Shown: positions 1-6,074, counted from the first letter of the stretch. The stretch is 6,160 bases of DNA from Synergistaceae bacterium (GCA_009784305.1 WRBZ01000063.1:1-6160), one strand, 5' to 3'. Translations and numbers: made by a program. Notes: generated by a model not told the origin, from the sequence alone.

Positions 1-90
1 CCTATAGGGCTCGGAGCGGTGCTTTACCTGAAACCGGAACGCCTGCCGCTTTCGCGTGAAGTCGTTTCAATTCCGATTTGGGAAATATAA
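1..90 (+). CDS. 3' end of an unrecognised gene upstream of miaA (partial)
   Basis: Frame 1 is open from the window edge and ends at TAA 88-90, giving 29 C-terminal residues that finish in ...SIPIWEI. It is read as coding because it stays open and its stop overlaps the miaA ATG in the arrangement TAATG, which is typical of translationally coupled operon genes. The tail is too short to assign to a family: it has no motif that I recognise, and it does not look like the usual MutL C-terminus that precedes miaA in many bacteria. It is probably the preceding gene of the miaA-ispH-rpsA operon. Identity unknown. Confidence 0.6.
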   Translation, partial: PIGLGAVLYLKPERLPLSREVVSIPIWEI

Positions 91-1058
91 TGTACAAAAA
101 TAAACAGCGCGTCGTTGCGATAGTTGGAGCTACGGCAACGGGTAAAACAGCTTTAAGCCTTGAGATAGCAGAGAAACTCAGGGCTGAAATTATTTCCGTG
201 GATTCCCGTCAGGTGTACCGTTATATGGACGTTGGTACGGACAAAGTATCATTTGATATAAGGCGTAAAATTATCCATCATCTAATAGATGTAGCGGACC
301 CCGATGAAAATTTCACCGTGACAAGGTTTGTTGAATTGTGCAAGGATTGTGTCGCAAGGATTACGTCACGAGGCAGAGTTCCGCTTTTTGTCGGAGGGAC
401 GGCGTTTTATTACCAGTCACTGTTCAATCCCGTAATAACGGATGGAATTCCTCATGACGCGCATGTTCGTAGTCGTCTTGAAACATTCGCAAAGGAAGAA
501 GGAAATCAAGCTCTTTATTTGAGACTTCAGGAGATAGACCCGTTAACAGCAAAAAGGCTGCATTATAACGATACCCGCCGCGTGTCGAGGATGCTTGAAA
601 TTTTTGAGATTACAGGAAAGGCTCCATCTGAAATTTTTTCTGAAAATGATAAAATATTATCTCCATTTGATGTTCTTTATATTGGACTTGACCGGCCGAG
701 GCCTGAAATATATGGAAGTATAACAGAACGCGTGAAATGGCAATTCAACAATGGTTATCCCGAAGAAGTGGAGTGGCTGCTGAAAAACGGATACGATGAA
801 AAATATCCATCGATGCAAGGTTTCGGATACCGTGAGTTGGTGGAATATATAAAAGGAAACATGAGCTTTGAAGACGCTTTAGAGGGCGATGTGAAAAGTA
901 CGAAAGCTTTTTGCCGCAGACAAATGACATGGTTTACAAAATTTTCACCTATTGTGTGGTATGATTCAGAAGTTTTTTACAATAAAAAAAAGAAAAACGA
1001 TTTGATTGATCTTTGCATTAAATATATAGAGGTGCAAAATGAGAATTACGCTGGCTGA
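90..1058 (+). CDS. miaA: tRNA dimethylallyltransferase MiaA
   Basis: MiaA transfers a dimethylallyl group from DMAPP to N6 of A37 in tRNAs that read codons starting with U, the first step towards ms2i6A; it acts in the cytoplasm. The 322-residue length is normal for the family. Visible motifs are the P-loop GATATGKT (13-20), DSRQVYRYMDVGT (38-50, tRNA/base recognition and catalytic Asp region), HHLIDV (63-68), VGGTAFYYQSL (101-111), DTRRVSRMLE (161-170), QGFGYREL (243-250) and RRQMTWF (276-282). The P-loop has Ala where GPTASGKT-type family members have Pro. ATG 90 is chosen because it overlaps the previous stop (TAATG), has GGGA six bases upstream and puts the P-loop at residue 13; an in-frame TTG at 78 would add four residues and lies inside the upstream gene. 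The 3' end overlaps ispH by 20 bases. The C-terminus carries a lysine run encoded by an A8 tract (984-991). Confidence 0.96.
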   Translation: MYKNKQRVVAIVGATATGKTALSLEIAEKLRAEIISVDSRQVYRYMDVGTDKVSFDIRRKIIHHLIDVADPDENFTVTRFVELCKDCVARITSRGRVPLFVGGTAFYYQSLFNPVITDGIPHDAHVRSRLETFAKEEGNQALYLRLQEIDPLTAKRLHYNDTRRVSRMLEIFEITGKAPSEIFSENDKILSPFDVLYIGLDRPRPEIYGSITERVKWQFNNGYPEEVEWLLKNGYDEKYPSMQGFGYRELVEYIKGNMSFEDALEGDVKSTKAFCRRQMTWFTKFSPIVWYDSEVFYNKKKKNDLIDLCIKYIEVQNENYAG

Positions 1059-1890
1059 CCCAACAGGTTTTTGTTTTGGTGTTCAGCGCGCGATTAGCGC
1101 TCTTGAAGCGGCATTACGTTCATCAAAAACTCATGGTTCGGTCGTATCGATTGGAATGCCGATACATAATCCGCAGGAAGTTGAACGCCTGGAGAGATTA
1201 GGACTGATTGTAGTGAAGAATACTTTAGAAATTTCAAAGGGAGCAACAGTCTTTATCCGGGCGCACGGAGAACCGAGAGATGTGTATAATGAGCTTTTGT
1301 TAAGCGGCAATAAAATAATCGACGCAACATGCCCTTTTGTAAAAAGAGTGCAGGACAGAGCTAAAGAGCTTACTGAAACAGGGTACTCAGTTATATTGCT
1401 TGGAGATAAAGATCACCCTGAAGTACGTTCAATAGTTGGGAATTGCATGAATAACATAGAAGTTGTAAAAACTCCGTCTGAGGCGGAAAGAATCACACCA
1501 CGCTCAAAAATTGGTGTAATATCGCAAACTACTCAGCGCGAGGAAGATTTTGAACAAGTTGTGAATCTTTTACAGCATAAGGCAGGAAAGCTTGAAATAT
1601 CAAACACTATATGCCGTGCCACTGTGGAGCGTCAGCAAGCTGTAAGAAAATTGGCTGATTCAGCGGAAGGCATTATAATTGTTGGCGGTAAAAACAGCGC
1701 TAATACTGTAAAACTTTATGAAATAGCAAAATCAAGAGGTACAGATGCTATACTTGTAGAGTCGTCAGATGAACTGGACAGGAGGTGGCTAAAGGGGAAA
1801 TCAATTATAGGAGTCGCTGCGGGAGCAAGTACTCCTGAATGGCTCATAGTAACAATTTGCAAAGCGGTAGCGAAAATGACGGTAGGATAA
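1039..1890 (+). CDS. ispH: 4-hydroxy-3-methylbut-2-enyl diphosphate reductase IspH (LytB)
   Basis: IspH is the last enzyme of the MEP pathway. It reduces HMBPP to IPP and DMAPP using a [4Fe-4S] cluster and acts in the cytoplasm. At 283 residues it is a stand-alone, normal-length IspH, not the IspH-S1 fusion found in some Clostridia. The three cluster cysteines are present: C12 in GFCFGV, C98 in DATCPFV and C192 in NTICRAT. The substrate-binding residues are also visible: H43 (PIHN), H76 (RAHG), H126 with E128 (DHPE), T164/T165 (SQTTQ), the GGKNSANT loop (216-223) and GASTPEW (262-268). The start has AGAGGTG at 1028-1034 and lies inside the 3' end of miaA (20-base overlap), so translation is probably coupled. 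Its product DMAPP is the substrate of MiaA encoded just upstream. Confidence 0.97.
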   Translation: MRITLADPTGFCFGVQRAISALEAALRSSKTHGSVVSIGMPIHNPQEVERLERLGLIVVKNTLEISKGATVFIRAHGEPRDVYNELLLSGNKIIDATCPFVKRVQDRAKELTETGYSVILLGDKDHPEVRSIVGNCMNNIEVVKTPSEAERITPRSKIGVISQTTQREEDFEQVVNLLQHKAGKLEISNTICRATVERQQAVRKLADSAEGIIIVGGKNSANTVKLYEIAKSRGTDAILVESSDELDRRWLKGKSIIGVAAGASTPEWLIVTICKAVAKMTVG

Positions 1891-1903
1891 GGGGATGTAA
1901 GTT

Positions 1904-3400
1904 ATGGTAGAGCAGTACGAAGAAAGTATGGAAAGTTTGTTACAGCAGGATGCTTCTGCTAACATAAGAAAAGGATCTGAAGTAAAAGGCAAGGTCCTCA
2001 GTAAAACAGAAAATGGCTGGCTTGTGGATGTTGGTTATAAATGCGAGGGATTCCTTCCTGTAAAAGAATGGTCTCACCGTATTCTTCTGGGAGATATGGC
2101 AGAACCACAAATCAACGACGAAATAACGGTAAAAATATTAAGTTTTCGAGAGGGGGAGGAAGCTCAGCTTCTCGTAAGCAGGTGGAAATGCGAGATTGAT
2201 CGTCGTTGGAAAGAACTTGAAGAAAAAATTGCTCAAGACGAGAACGTAAAGGTGAAAGGTGTACGTAAAGTTAAGGGCGGTTTAATGGTCGAATGTTATG
2301 GACTTGAAGGTTTTATTCCGATATCTCATCTCACAGGCGAGAAGCGGGGAGGAAACCTCAATAAGTTTGTAAACGAGGAATTCGACGCTAAATTGCTTGA
2401 AAAAAATCAAGCAAAGCATCGCCTTGTTTTCTCAAGGCGAAGTATTATTGAAAACGAAATCAAGTCTGCGAAGGAAAAATTCTACGATGAAATCCACGAA
2501 GGAATGGAACTCGATGGTGAAGTAAGCAGCCTTACAGCTTTCGGCGTATTTGTCAATATCGGCCCTTTTGACGGCCTTGTACATACAACGGAGCTTTCGT
2601 GGAAACGCAGCACCAAAATGAAGGAATCCTTTAAAAAAGGCGATAAAGTCAGAGTCAGAGTGATTGGAATAGATAAGGAAAACAACAAAATTTCGCTCAG
2701 CATCAAGCAAACTATCTCCGACCCGTGGGATACCGCTGACGAACGTTGGCAAAAAGGAATGACAATTAAGTCTTCCATTACTAATATTACTGAATTTGGC
2801 GCTTTCGTTGAACTTGAACCGGGGATAGAAGGACTGATACATATTGGGGATGTAAGCTGGGCAAGGATCAAGCACCCGAAAGAAATCTTACGCAAAGGTC
2901 AGGAAGTGGAAGTATCAGTATTAGACGTCGATATTACAAAGCGTCGCATAAGTTTGGGATACAAACAGATGAACGATCCATGGAAAGCCAGCATTGAAAA
3001 GTACAATAAAGGTCAGGATGTACAAGTGAAAGTCGTTAGACTTACAGACTTTGGCGCTTTTGTTGAATTGGAGGACGGTATCGAAGGATTGATCCACATC
3101 TCTCAACTCAGCCATAAACGAGTTGAGCATCCAAAAGACGTACTACATGAAAAACAAGAGGTCACGGCGAAAATAATTGAAATGAACGCTGAACAGCGAC
3201 GCATGAGACTTTCTTTAAGCGCTCTTGAAGAGATTCCGGAAAAAACGGAACAACAAGAGAATCAACAAAACGAAAAACGCGAAAAACCCGGAAAGAAACG
3301 TGAACACGGCAATAAGGACAAGGAACACAAAGAAGCATACGTTCCGGATGGAGAAACTTCAGTATCAATAGGAGAGTTTCTGAAGAGCCAGTCTGAATAA
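1904..3400 (+). CDS. rpsA: Ribosomal protein S1 (five S1 domains, charged C-terminal tail)
   Basis: This S1-family protein probably acts as 30S ribosomal protein S1, binding mRNA leaders and helping their docking and unfolding on the 30S subunit. Its 498 residues contain five OB-fold S1 repeats at about 22-94, 112-179, 199-268, 285-355 and 369-439. Repeats 3-5 are canonical, with FGxFV then GLxH cores (FGVFVNI, FGAFVELEPGIEGLIHI, FGAFVELEDGIEGLIHI). Repeat 1 (GWLVDVGYKCEGFLP) and repeat 2 (GGLMVECYGLEGFIPISHL) are the divergent N-terminal type that attaches S1 to the ribosome. An acidic N-terminal stretch (1-16) resembles the helix that docks on S2. Residues 440-480 are a Lys/Glu/Gln-rich, probably disordered tail ending in a short SVSIGEFLKSQ element. 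Proteobacterial S1 usually has six domains and Firmicutes forms have four. The start has GGGG at 1891-1894, nine bases before ATG, and lies 13 bases after the ispH stop. No terminator is visible after the stop. Confidence 0.94.
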   Translation: MVEQYEESMESLLQQDASANIRKGSEVKGKVLSKTENGWLVDVGYKCEGFLPVKEWSHRILLGDMAEPQINDEITVKILSFREGEEAQLLVSRWKCEIDRRWKELEEKIAQDENVKVKGVRKVKGGLMVECYGLEGFIPISHLTGEKRGGNLNKFVNEEFDAKLLEKNQAKHRLVFSRRSIIENEIKSAKEKFYDEIHEGMELDGEVSSLTAFGVFVNIGPFDGLVHTTELSWKRSTKMKESFKKGDKVRVRVIGIDKENNKISLSIKQTISDPWDTADERWQKGMTIKSSITNITEFGAFVELEPGIEGLIHIGDVSWARIKHPKEILRKGQEVEVSVLDVDITKRRISLGYKQMNDPWKASIEKYNKGQDVQVKVVRLTDFGAFVELEDGIEGLIHISQLSHKRVEHPKDVLHEKQEVTAKIIEMNAEQRRMRLSLSALEEIPEKTEQQENQQNEKREKPGKKREHGNKDKEHKEAYVPDGETSVSIGEFLKSQSE

Positions 3401-3456
3401 ACGCGTAACAAGGTATTAGATAGCATCAAATAGTTTTATAAATGACCTGGCGTCGA

Positions 3457-3499
3457 ATTCCCCTTTGAAGTGTAGTTCAATATACCTTACGAGGGGAAT
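3457..3499 (+). promoter_or_regulatory. Nested inverted repeat in the ilvE leader
   Basis: ATTCCCCT (3457-3464) pairs perfectly with AGGGGAAT (3492-3499). Directly inside, TTGAA (3465-3469) pairs with TTCAA (3476-3480) around the six-base loop GTGTAG, leaving an 11-base bulge (3481-3491) on the right side. As RNA this could form a stem that hides the GAGGGG at 3491-3496, a Shine-Dalgarno-like sequence three bases before an in-frame ATG at 3500. No U-run follows, so it is not an ordinary terminator. It has none of the conserved T-box sequence expected for an amino-acid-responsive leader. It could be an RNA structure, a DNA operator or chance. I saw no convincing sigma-70 promoter in 3401-3535. 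Confidence 0.4.
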
Positions 3500-3520
3500 A
3501 TGTATATTGTAAATATTAGT

Positions 3521-3529
3521 AAAGGAGTG
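3521..3529 (+). promoter_or_regulatory. Ribosome binding site that decides the ilvE start
   Basis: AAAGGAGTG, with the GGAG core eight bases before ATG 3536, is the best Shine-Dalgarno in this leader. It favours 3536 over the upstream in-frame ATG at 3500, which would add 12 residues (MYIVNISKGVLK), partly encoded by the RBS itself. Confidence 0.8.
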
Positions 3530-3535
3530 TTAAAA

Positions 3536-4606
3536 ATGAATTCAATTTCTATTACACGCGCTGCGGAGTTAAAACCAAAACCGCAGGATGAAAGCAATCT
3601 TGGCAATGGTATGTATTTTACCGATCATATGTTCTCCATGAACTATCACTCAGACAAAGGCTGGTATGATGCGCGGATCGTACCTTACGGGCCTATTTCT
3701 CTCGACCCTGCCTCCACCTGCCTGCATTATGGACAACTGATTTTTGAAGGCATGAAAGGCTACCGCGCAAATGACGGACGAACTTTGCTTTTCCGTCCGC
3801 ATAATAACATGCAGCGTTTGAACGCCAGCGCCGCCCGTATGTGCATTCCGCCGGTAGACGTGGATTTTATGGTGAACGCCATTGCAAAGCTGGTTGATAT
3901 TGAAAAGGAATGGATTCCCCGCTCGGAGGGAACTTCCCTTTATATTCGGCCGTTTATCATTTCCACCGACTGCTACATAGGCGTACAGCCCTCCGAAAGT
4001 TATCTTTTGAATGTGATCCTCTGCCCTTTGGGTCACTATCTTGCGGGAGGGCTGAAGCCTGTAAGAATATTTGTGGAGGATGAGTATGTCCGCGCGGTAA
4101 AGGGAGGTGTGGGCTACGCCAAATGTGCCGGAAACTACGCCGCTTCTTTGATAGCTCAGGTGAAGGCTCATAAATTAGGCTGTGCCCAAGTGCTTTGGCT
4201 GGATGGCGTAAATCACAAGTATGTGGATGAAGTGGGGCATATGAATGTCTTCTTTGTTATGGACGGCAAAGTTGTAACGCCGGAATTGACCGGCGCTATT
4301 CTGCCCGGTATCACGCGGGACAGCGTGATCACCATGCTGAAAAGTTGGGATATCCCTGTTGAAGAGCGCCTGATCGACATACAGGAAATTGCTGATGCCG
4401 CTAAAAGCGGTAAATTGGAAGAAATCTTCGGCTGCGGAACGGCAGCGGTCATTTCACCTGTCGGCGAATTGATATGGGGTGATGTTGAAATAAAGGCAGG
4501 CGATGGTAAAACAGGTCCCATTTCACGACGGATTTACGAAAACTTGACCGGCATTCAGCGCGGTGTACTGCCGGATCCGTTCGGATGGTCGTTTGAAGTG
4601 AAATAA
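3536..4606 (+). CDS. ilvE: Branched-chain amino acid aminotransferase (PLP fold type IV)
   Basis: This enzyme transfers the amino group between glutamate/2-oxoglutarate and leucine, isoleucine or valine with their 2-oxo acids, the last step of biosynthesis or first of degradation. From ATG 3536 it has 356 residues, the usual length of the larger (type II, eukaryote-like) BCAT group. Motifs in order: FTDHMFSMNY (28-37), GQLIFEGMKGYR (66-77), SLYIRPF (134-140), GGVGYAKCAGNYAASL (190-205) with K196 as the expected PLP Schiff-base lysine, VDEVGHMNVFF (230-240) with the conserved Glu, LPGITRDSV (256-264, phosphate binding) and GCGTAAVISPVG (299-310). His in EVGHMN sits where Thr, Ala or Ser is more usual. 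Codons are richer in G/C at third positions than in the upstream operon, so it may have a different history (inference). No ilv/leu genes are adjacent, and no terminator follows. Confidence 0.95.
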   Translation: MNSISITRAAELKPKPQDESNLGNGMYFTDHMFSMNYHSDKGWYDARIVPYGPISLDPASTCLHYGQLIFEGMKGYRANDGRTLLFRPHNNMQRLNASAARMCIPPVDVDFMVNAIAKLVDIEKEWIPRSEGTSLYIRPFIISTDCYIGVQPSESYLLNVILCPLGHYLAGGLKPVRIFVEDEYVRAVKGGVGYAKCAGNYAASLIAQVKAHKLGCAQVLWLDGVNHKYVDEVGHMNVFFVMDGKVVTPELTGAILPGITRDSVITMLKSWDIPVEERLIDIQEIADAAKSGKLEEIFGCGTAAVISPVGELIWGDVEIKAGDGKTGPISRRIYENLTGIQRGVLPDPFGWSFEVK

Positions 4607-4622
4607 CAAGTTTTGTCAGTGT

Positions 4623-4876
4623 CCTGGTCATAAATTGCAGCATAAGAGTAATGGTCAGCAGGTCGGCGCACCCTACGGCTGATGTTGGAGGTAATGAATA
4701 ATTTATCCAAGGTTTGACCGGCTGATGACATTTGTGTCTGTAACATTGGCATTGAGGTATAGAAGTGTAGCTGCCGCGGCGTCCTCTATGGAACAGCTGC
4801 GGCAGATAAATTCCCGCAGTACAGGCAGGCCGGTGTAGCACACGGAGAGGAAGCCCATGGCTGCCTCGCCCCGAAC
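4623..4876 (-). pseudogene. citG: Decayed C-terminal fragment of a CitG/MdcB-family triphosphoribosyl-dephospho-CoA synthase
   Basis: CitG-family enzymes make the triphosphoribosyl-dephospho-CoA precursor of the prosthetic group on the acyl carrier subunit of citrate lyase or malonate decarboxylase. Read on the minus strand, one frame holds VRGEAAMGF (4850-4876), then GLPVLREF, then ATLLYLNANVTDTNVISR (4718-4771), matching the family pattern RGEAexGF...LP.L...LL.LMA...DTNV..RGG. That frame stops at 4703-4705. The next frame carries on with LFITSNIS (4678-4701), and a third with VGCADLLTITLMLQFM (4629-4676). Together these recreate the family C-terminus N-I-S-P-G-G-x-A-D-L-L. A net two-base loss at about 4677 explains the second shift. 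About 30 residues between DTNVxRGG and the ISPGG motif are missing, as are the N-terminal two-thirds including the NTHKG region. The conserved RGG is degraded to RSN. The 3' end nearly touches the ilvE stop. It cannot be functional; the family call is from motif memory, not a search. Confidence 0.72.
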
Positions 4877-5008
4877 GTTCGCATTTACAAATGTGATACT
4901 CGCCTTGGCAGCTATTTCCAATACATTGAACGCGCGGTCGGACGAGTTTACTCCGATAGTCTTGCCGATAAGCCCTTCTTTATCAAAATATTTGTTGTGA
5001 CATATCTC
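4877..5008 (-). other. Open minus-strand extension of the citG remnant, unrecognised
   Basis: The frame holding RGEAAMGF stays open upstream for about 44 codons, back to a TAA at 5009-5011. It reads roughly ...KYFDKEGLIGKTIGVNSS then DRAFNVLEIAAKASITF. This does not look like the part of CitG expected here (a YxxYGxxGxRGEA lead-in), so similarity to the family ends abruptly near 4876. GLIGKTIGVNSS followed by an Ala-rich helix faintly resembles substrate-binding-protein segments (LKGKTIGV...), which would make the region a deletion junction between two remnants. This is weak; diverged or random sequence is as likely. The only start codon nearby is TTG at 4919-4921, with no good ribosome binding site seen. 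Confidence 0.25.
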
Positions 5009-5024
5009 TTAAGTTTCCACAACA
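4993..5024. repeat. Inverted repeat in the AT-rich region upstream of aqpZ
   Basis: TGTTGTG (4993-4999) and CACAACA (5018-5024) form a perfect 7-base dyad with an 18-base spacer. Two smaller dyads follow: CACAAA/TTTGTG (5033-5047, three-base centre) and ATGTA/TACAT (5055-5066), the latter overlapping the palindrome TACATGTA (5062-5069). All lie 50-130 bases upstream of the aqpZ promoter. They could be regulator sites, but no known operator consensus is matched and such dyads occur by chance in AT-rich DNA. Confidence 0.25.
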
Positions 5025-5118
5025 TTCTAAGGCACAAAAAGTTTGTGTTTCAATATGTAAGTACATGTAAATATCTTCCGCTCTTATGCTCTGCAACGCT
5101 ACATTAACAAATAAATAT

Positions 5119-5146
5119 TTGCTATAAAAAGCAGTTGTGATAGAAT
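5119..5146 (+). promoter_or_regulatory. Sigma-70-type promoter of aqpZ
   Basis: The -35 element TTGCTA (5119-5124) and the -10 element TAGAAT (5141-5146) are separated by 16 bases. The -10 is preceded by TGA (5138-5140), making an extended TGnTAGAAT element. Transcription would start near 5153, leaving a leader of about 30 bases before ATG 5185. The surrounding sequence is AT-rich, as expected for a promoter. Confidence 0.6.
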
Positions 5147-5168
5147 TTATACAGAAAACAATACTTAT

Positions 5169-5174
5169 AGAGGA
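5169..5174 (+). promoter_or_regulatory. Ribosome binding site that decides the aqpZ start
   Basis: AGAGGA ends ten bases before ATG 5185. It supports that start over an in-frame GTG at 5137, which overlaps the -10 element and would add 16 non-family residues before the normal MxxxxxYTAEFIGTF aquaporin N-terminus. Confidence 0.7.
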
Positions 5175-5184
5175 CGTGGTATTT

Positions 5185-5853
5185 ATGAACAATTCACAGA
5201 AATATACGGCTGAATTTATTGGTACTTTTGTGCTCACTTTTATGGGTTGCGGCAGCGCTATGTTTCTTGGCTGCGAGCCAACAGGCGGGCATTTAGCGGT
5301 TGCGCTTGCGTTTGGCCTTTCCATTGTGGCGATGGCATATGTCATAGGTGGCGTATCAGGCTGCCATATCAATCCTGCTGTTTCACTTGCGATGCTGCTG
5401 GATAAACGCCTTTCCTTGAGTGGATTTGTTGGCTATATAATCTCGCAGGTATTGGGTGCAATTGCCGCTGCCGCGTTACTTAAAGTGTTTATATCATTCG
5501 GCATAAATGACCTGACTGGTGGGCTTGGCTCAAATGGCGTCGGCGCTGGCGGATTAACCGTGGCATTTGCTGTTGAGATTATTCTTACCTTTATTTTTGT
5601 GTTTACTATTCTGGGCGTAACCGCAGATGATAAGATGGCTAGCGTAGCAGGTATAGTAATTGGCCTTACACTTACATTTGTACACATTGTTGGCATACCG
5701 CTAACCGGCACGTCTGTAAACCCTGCCAGGAGTATTGGCCCTGCATTGTTTGCCGGAGGAGCGGCTCTTACCAACCTTTGGGTTTTTATATTAGCTCCGA
5801 TGGTAGGATCTGCGCTTGCAGCTATTGTGTATCAGAATATCAAAGGGAAATAA
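5185..5853 (+). CDS. aqpZ: AqpZ-type water channel (MIP family aquaporin)
   Basis: This inner-membrane channel moves water passively. At 222 residues it is close to E. coli AqpZ in length. The first helix begins at once (AEFIGTFVLTFMGCGSAMF, 9-27), and six membrane spans plus two re-entrant loops can be traced. Both NPA boxes are intact: HINPAV (61-66) and SVNPAR (177-182). The selectivity filter can be read by comparison with AqpZ: F43 (ALAFG), H167 (FVHIVGIP), T176 (GTSVNPAR) and R182. Phe-His-Thr-Arg is the water-selective set; glycerol facilitators carry Gly and Phe at two of these positions. The stretch SNGVGAGG (116-123) matches the AqpZ extracellular loop. It stands alone behind its own promoter, and a terminator lies about 190 bases downstream. 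No osmoregulatory partner gene is next to it. Confidence 0.95.
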   Translation: MNNSQKYTAEFIGTFVLTFMGCGSAMFLGCEPTGGHLAVALAFGLSIVAMAYVIGGVSGCHINPAVSLAMLLDKRLSLSGFVGYIISQVLGAIAAAALLKVFISFGINDLTGGLGSNGVGAGGLTVAFAVEIILTFIFVFTILGVTADDKMASVAGIVIGLTLTFVHIVGIPLTGTSVNPARSIGPALFAGGAALTNLWVFILAPMVGSALAAIVYQNIKGK

Positions 5854-5897
5854 AGAAATACGAAACTGTCGAAAAGGGCGCGGAAACTTAAAACTAT

Positions 5898-5930
5898 AAA
5901 AACGGCTCATGAAAGACCCTGAAGTGAGCC
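5898..5930 (-). terminator. Hairpin that acts as an intrinsic terminator on the minus strand
   Basis: GGCTCA (5904-5909) pairs with TGAGCC (5925-5930), extended by one T-G wobble, around a 13-base loop. On the + strand no T-run follows. Read on the minus strand the hairpin is followed by GTTTTTATAG, the layout of a Rho-independent terminator. It would stop transcription arriving from a convergent gene on the right. The stem is short, so moderate confidence. Confidence 0.45.
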
Positions 5931-6043
5931 ATACGTAAGAAAAATAGGGAATATGGATGACCCTTGGGATTACATTGAGTGTTTTTTAACTCATCGCACG
6001 GTGATGACGCTATCCTGGATTTAAATAGGGGCATTAAAAAAAT

Positions 6044-6074
6044 AGAGGCTTTCCAGTACGGGAGCCTCTTTTTT
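6044..6074 (+). terminator. Rho-independent terminator, probably bidirectional
   Basis: AGAGGCT (6044-6050) pairs perfectly with AGCCTCT (6063-6069); the stem can grow by two T-G wobbles and one C-G pair, leaving the loop CAGTAC. A T-run follows (6069-6074). On the other side, A7 at 6036-6042 gives a T-run on the minus strand, so it can end transcripts in both directions. It is the first good terminator after aqpZ. The sequence between the aqpZ stop and this hairpin contains no gene that I can support. Confidence 0.8.

Noticed and set aside
2432..2895. Long minus-strand open frames opposite rpsA
   Set aside because: They overlap the S1 coding region fully, show no recognisable motif and arise from the codon pattern of the + strand gene.
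2795..3100. Near-repeated DNA around TTTGGCGCTTT in rpsA
   Set aside because: It is explained by homologous S1 repeats 4 and 5 (FGAFVELE.GIEGLIHI), not by a mobile or regulatory repeat.
3650..4171. 173-codon minus-strand open frame opposite ilvE
   Set aside because: It is antisense to an unmistakable BCAT gene and has no motif or ribosome binding site of its own.
4771..4805. Inverted repeat CTGCCGC / GCGGCAG with a 21-base spacer
   Set aside because: It lies within the citG remnant, in codons for the Ala-rich and CRSC stretches, and no T-run follows; it is probably a by-product of coding sequence.
5987..6006. Short dyad TCATC/GATGA
   Set aside because: Five-base arms with a seven-base loop and no T-run; expected by chance.
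5953..6024. Small + strand reading frame of 23 codons (MDDPWDYIEC...)
   Set aside because: The only purine-rich site is two bases from the ATG, the product is very short with no recognised homology, and it lies between the aqpZ stop and its terminator.
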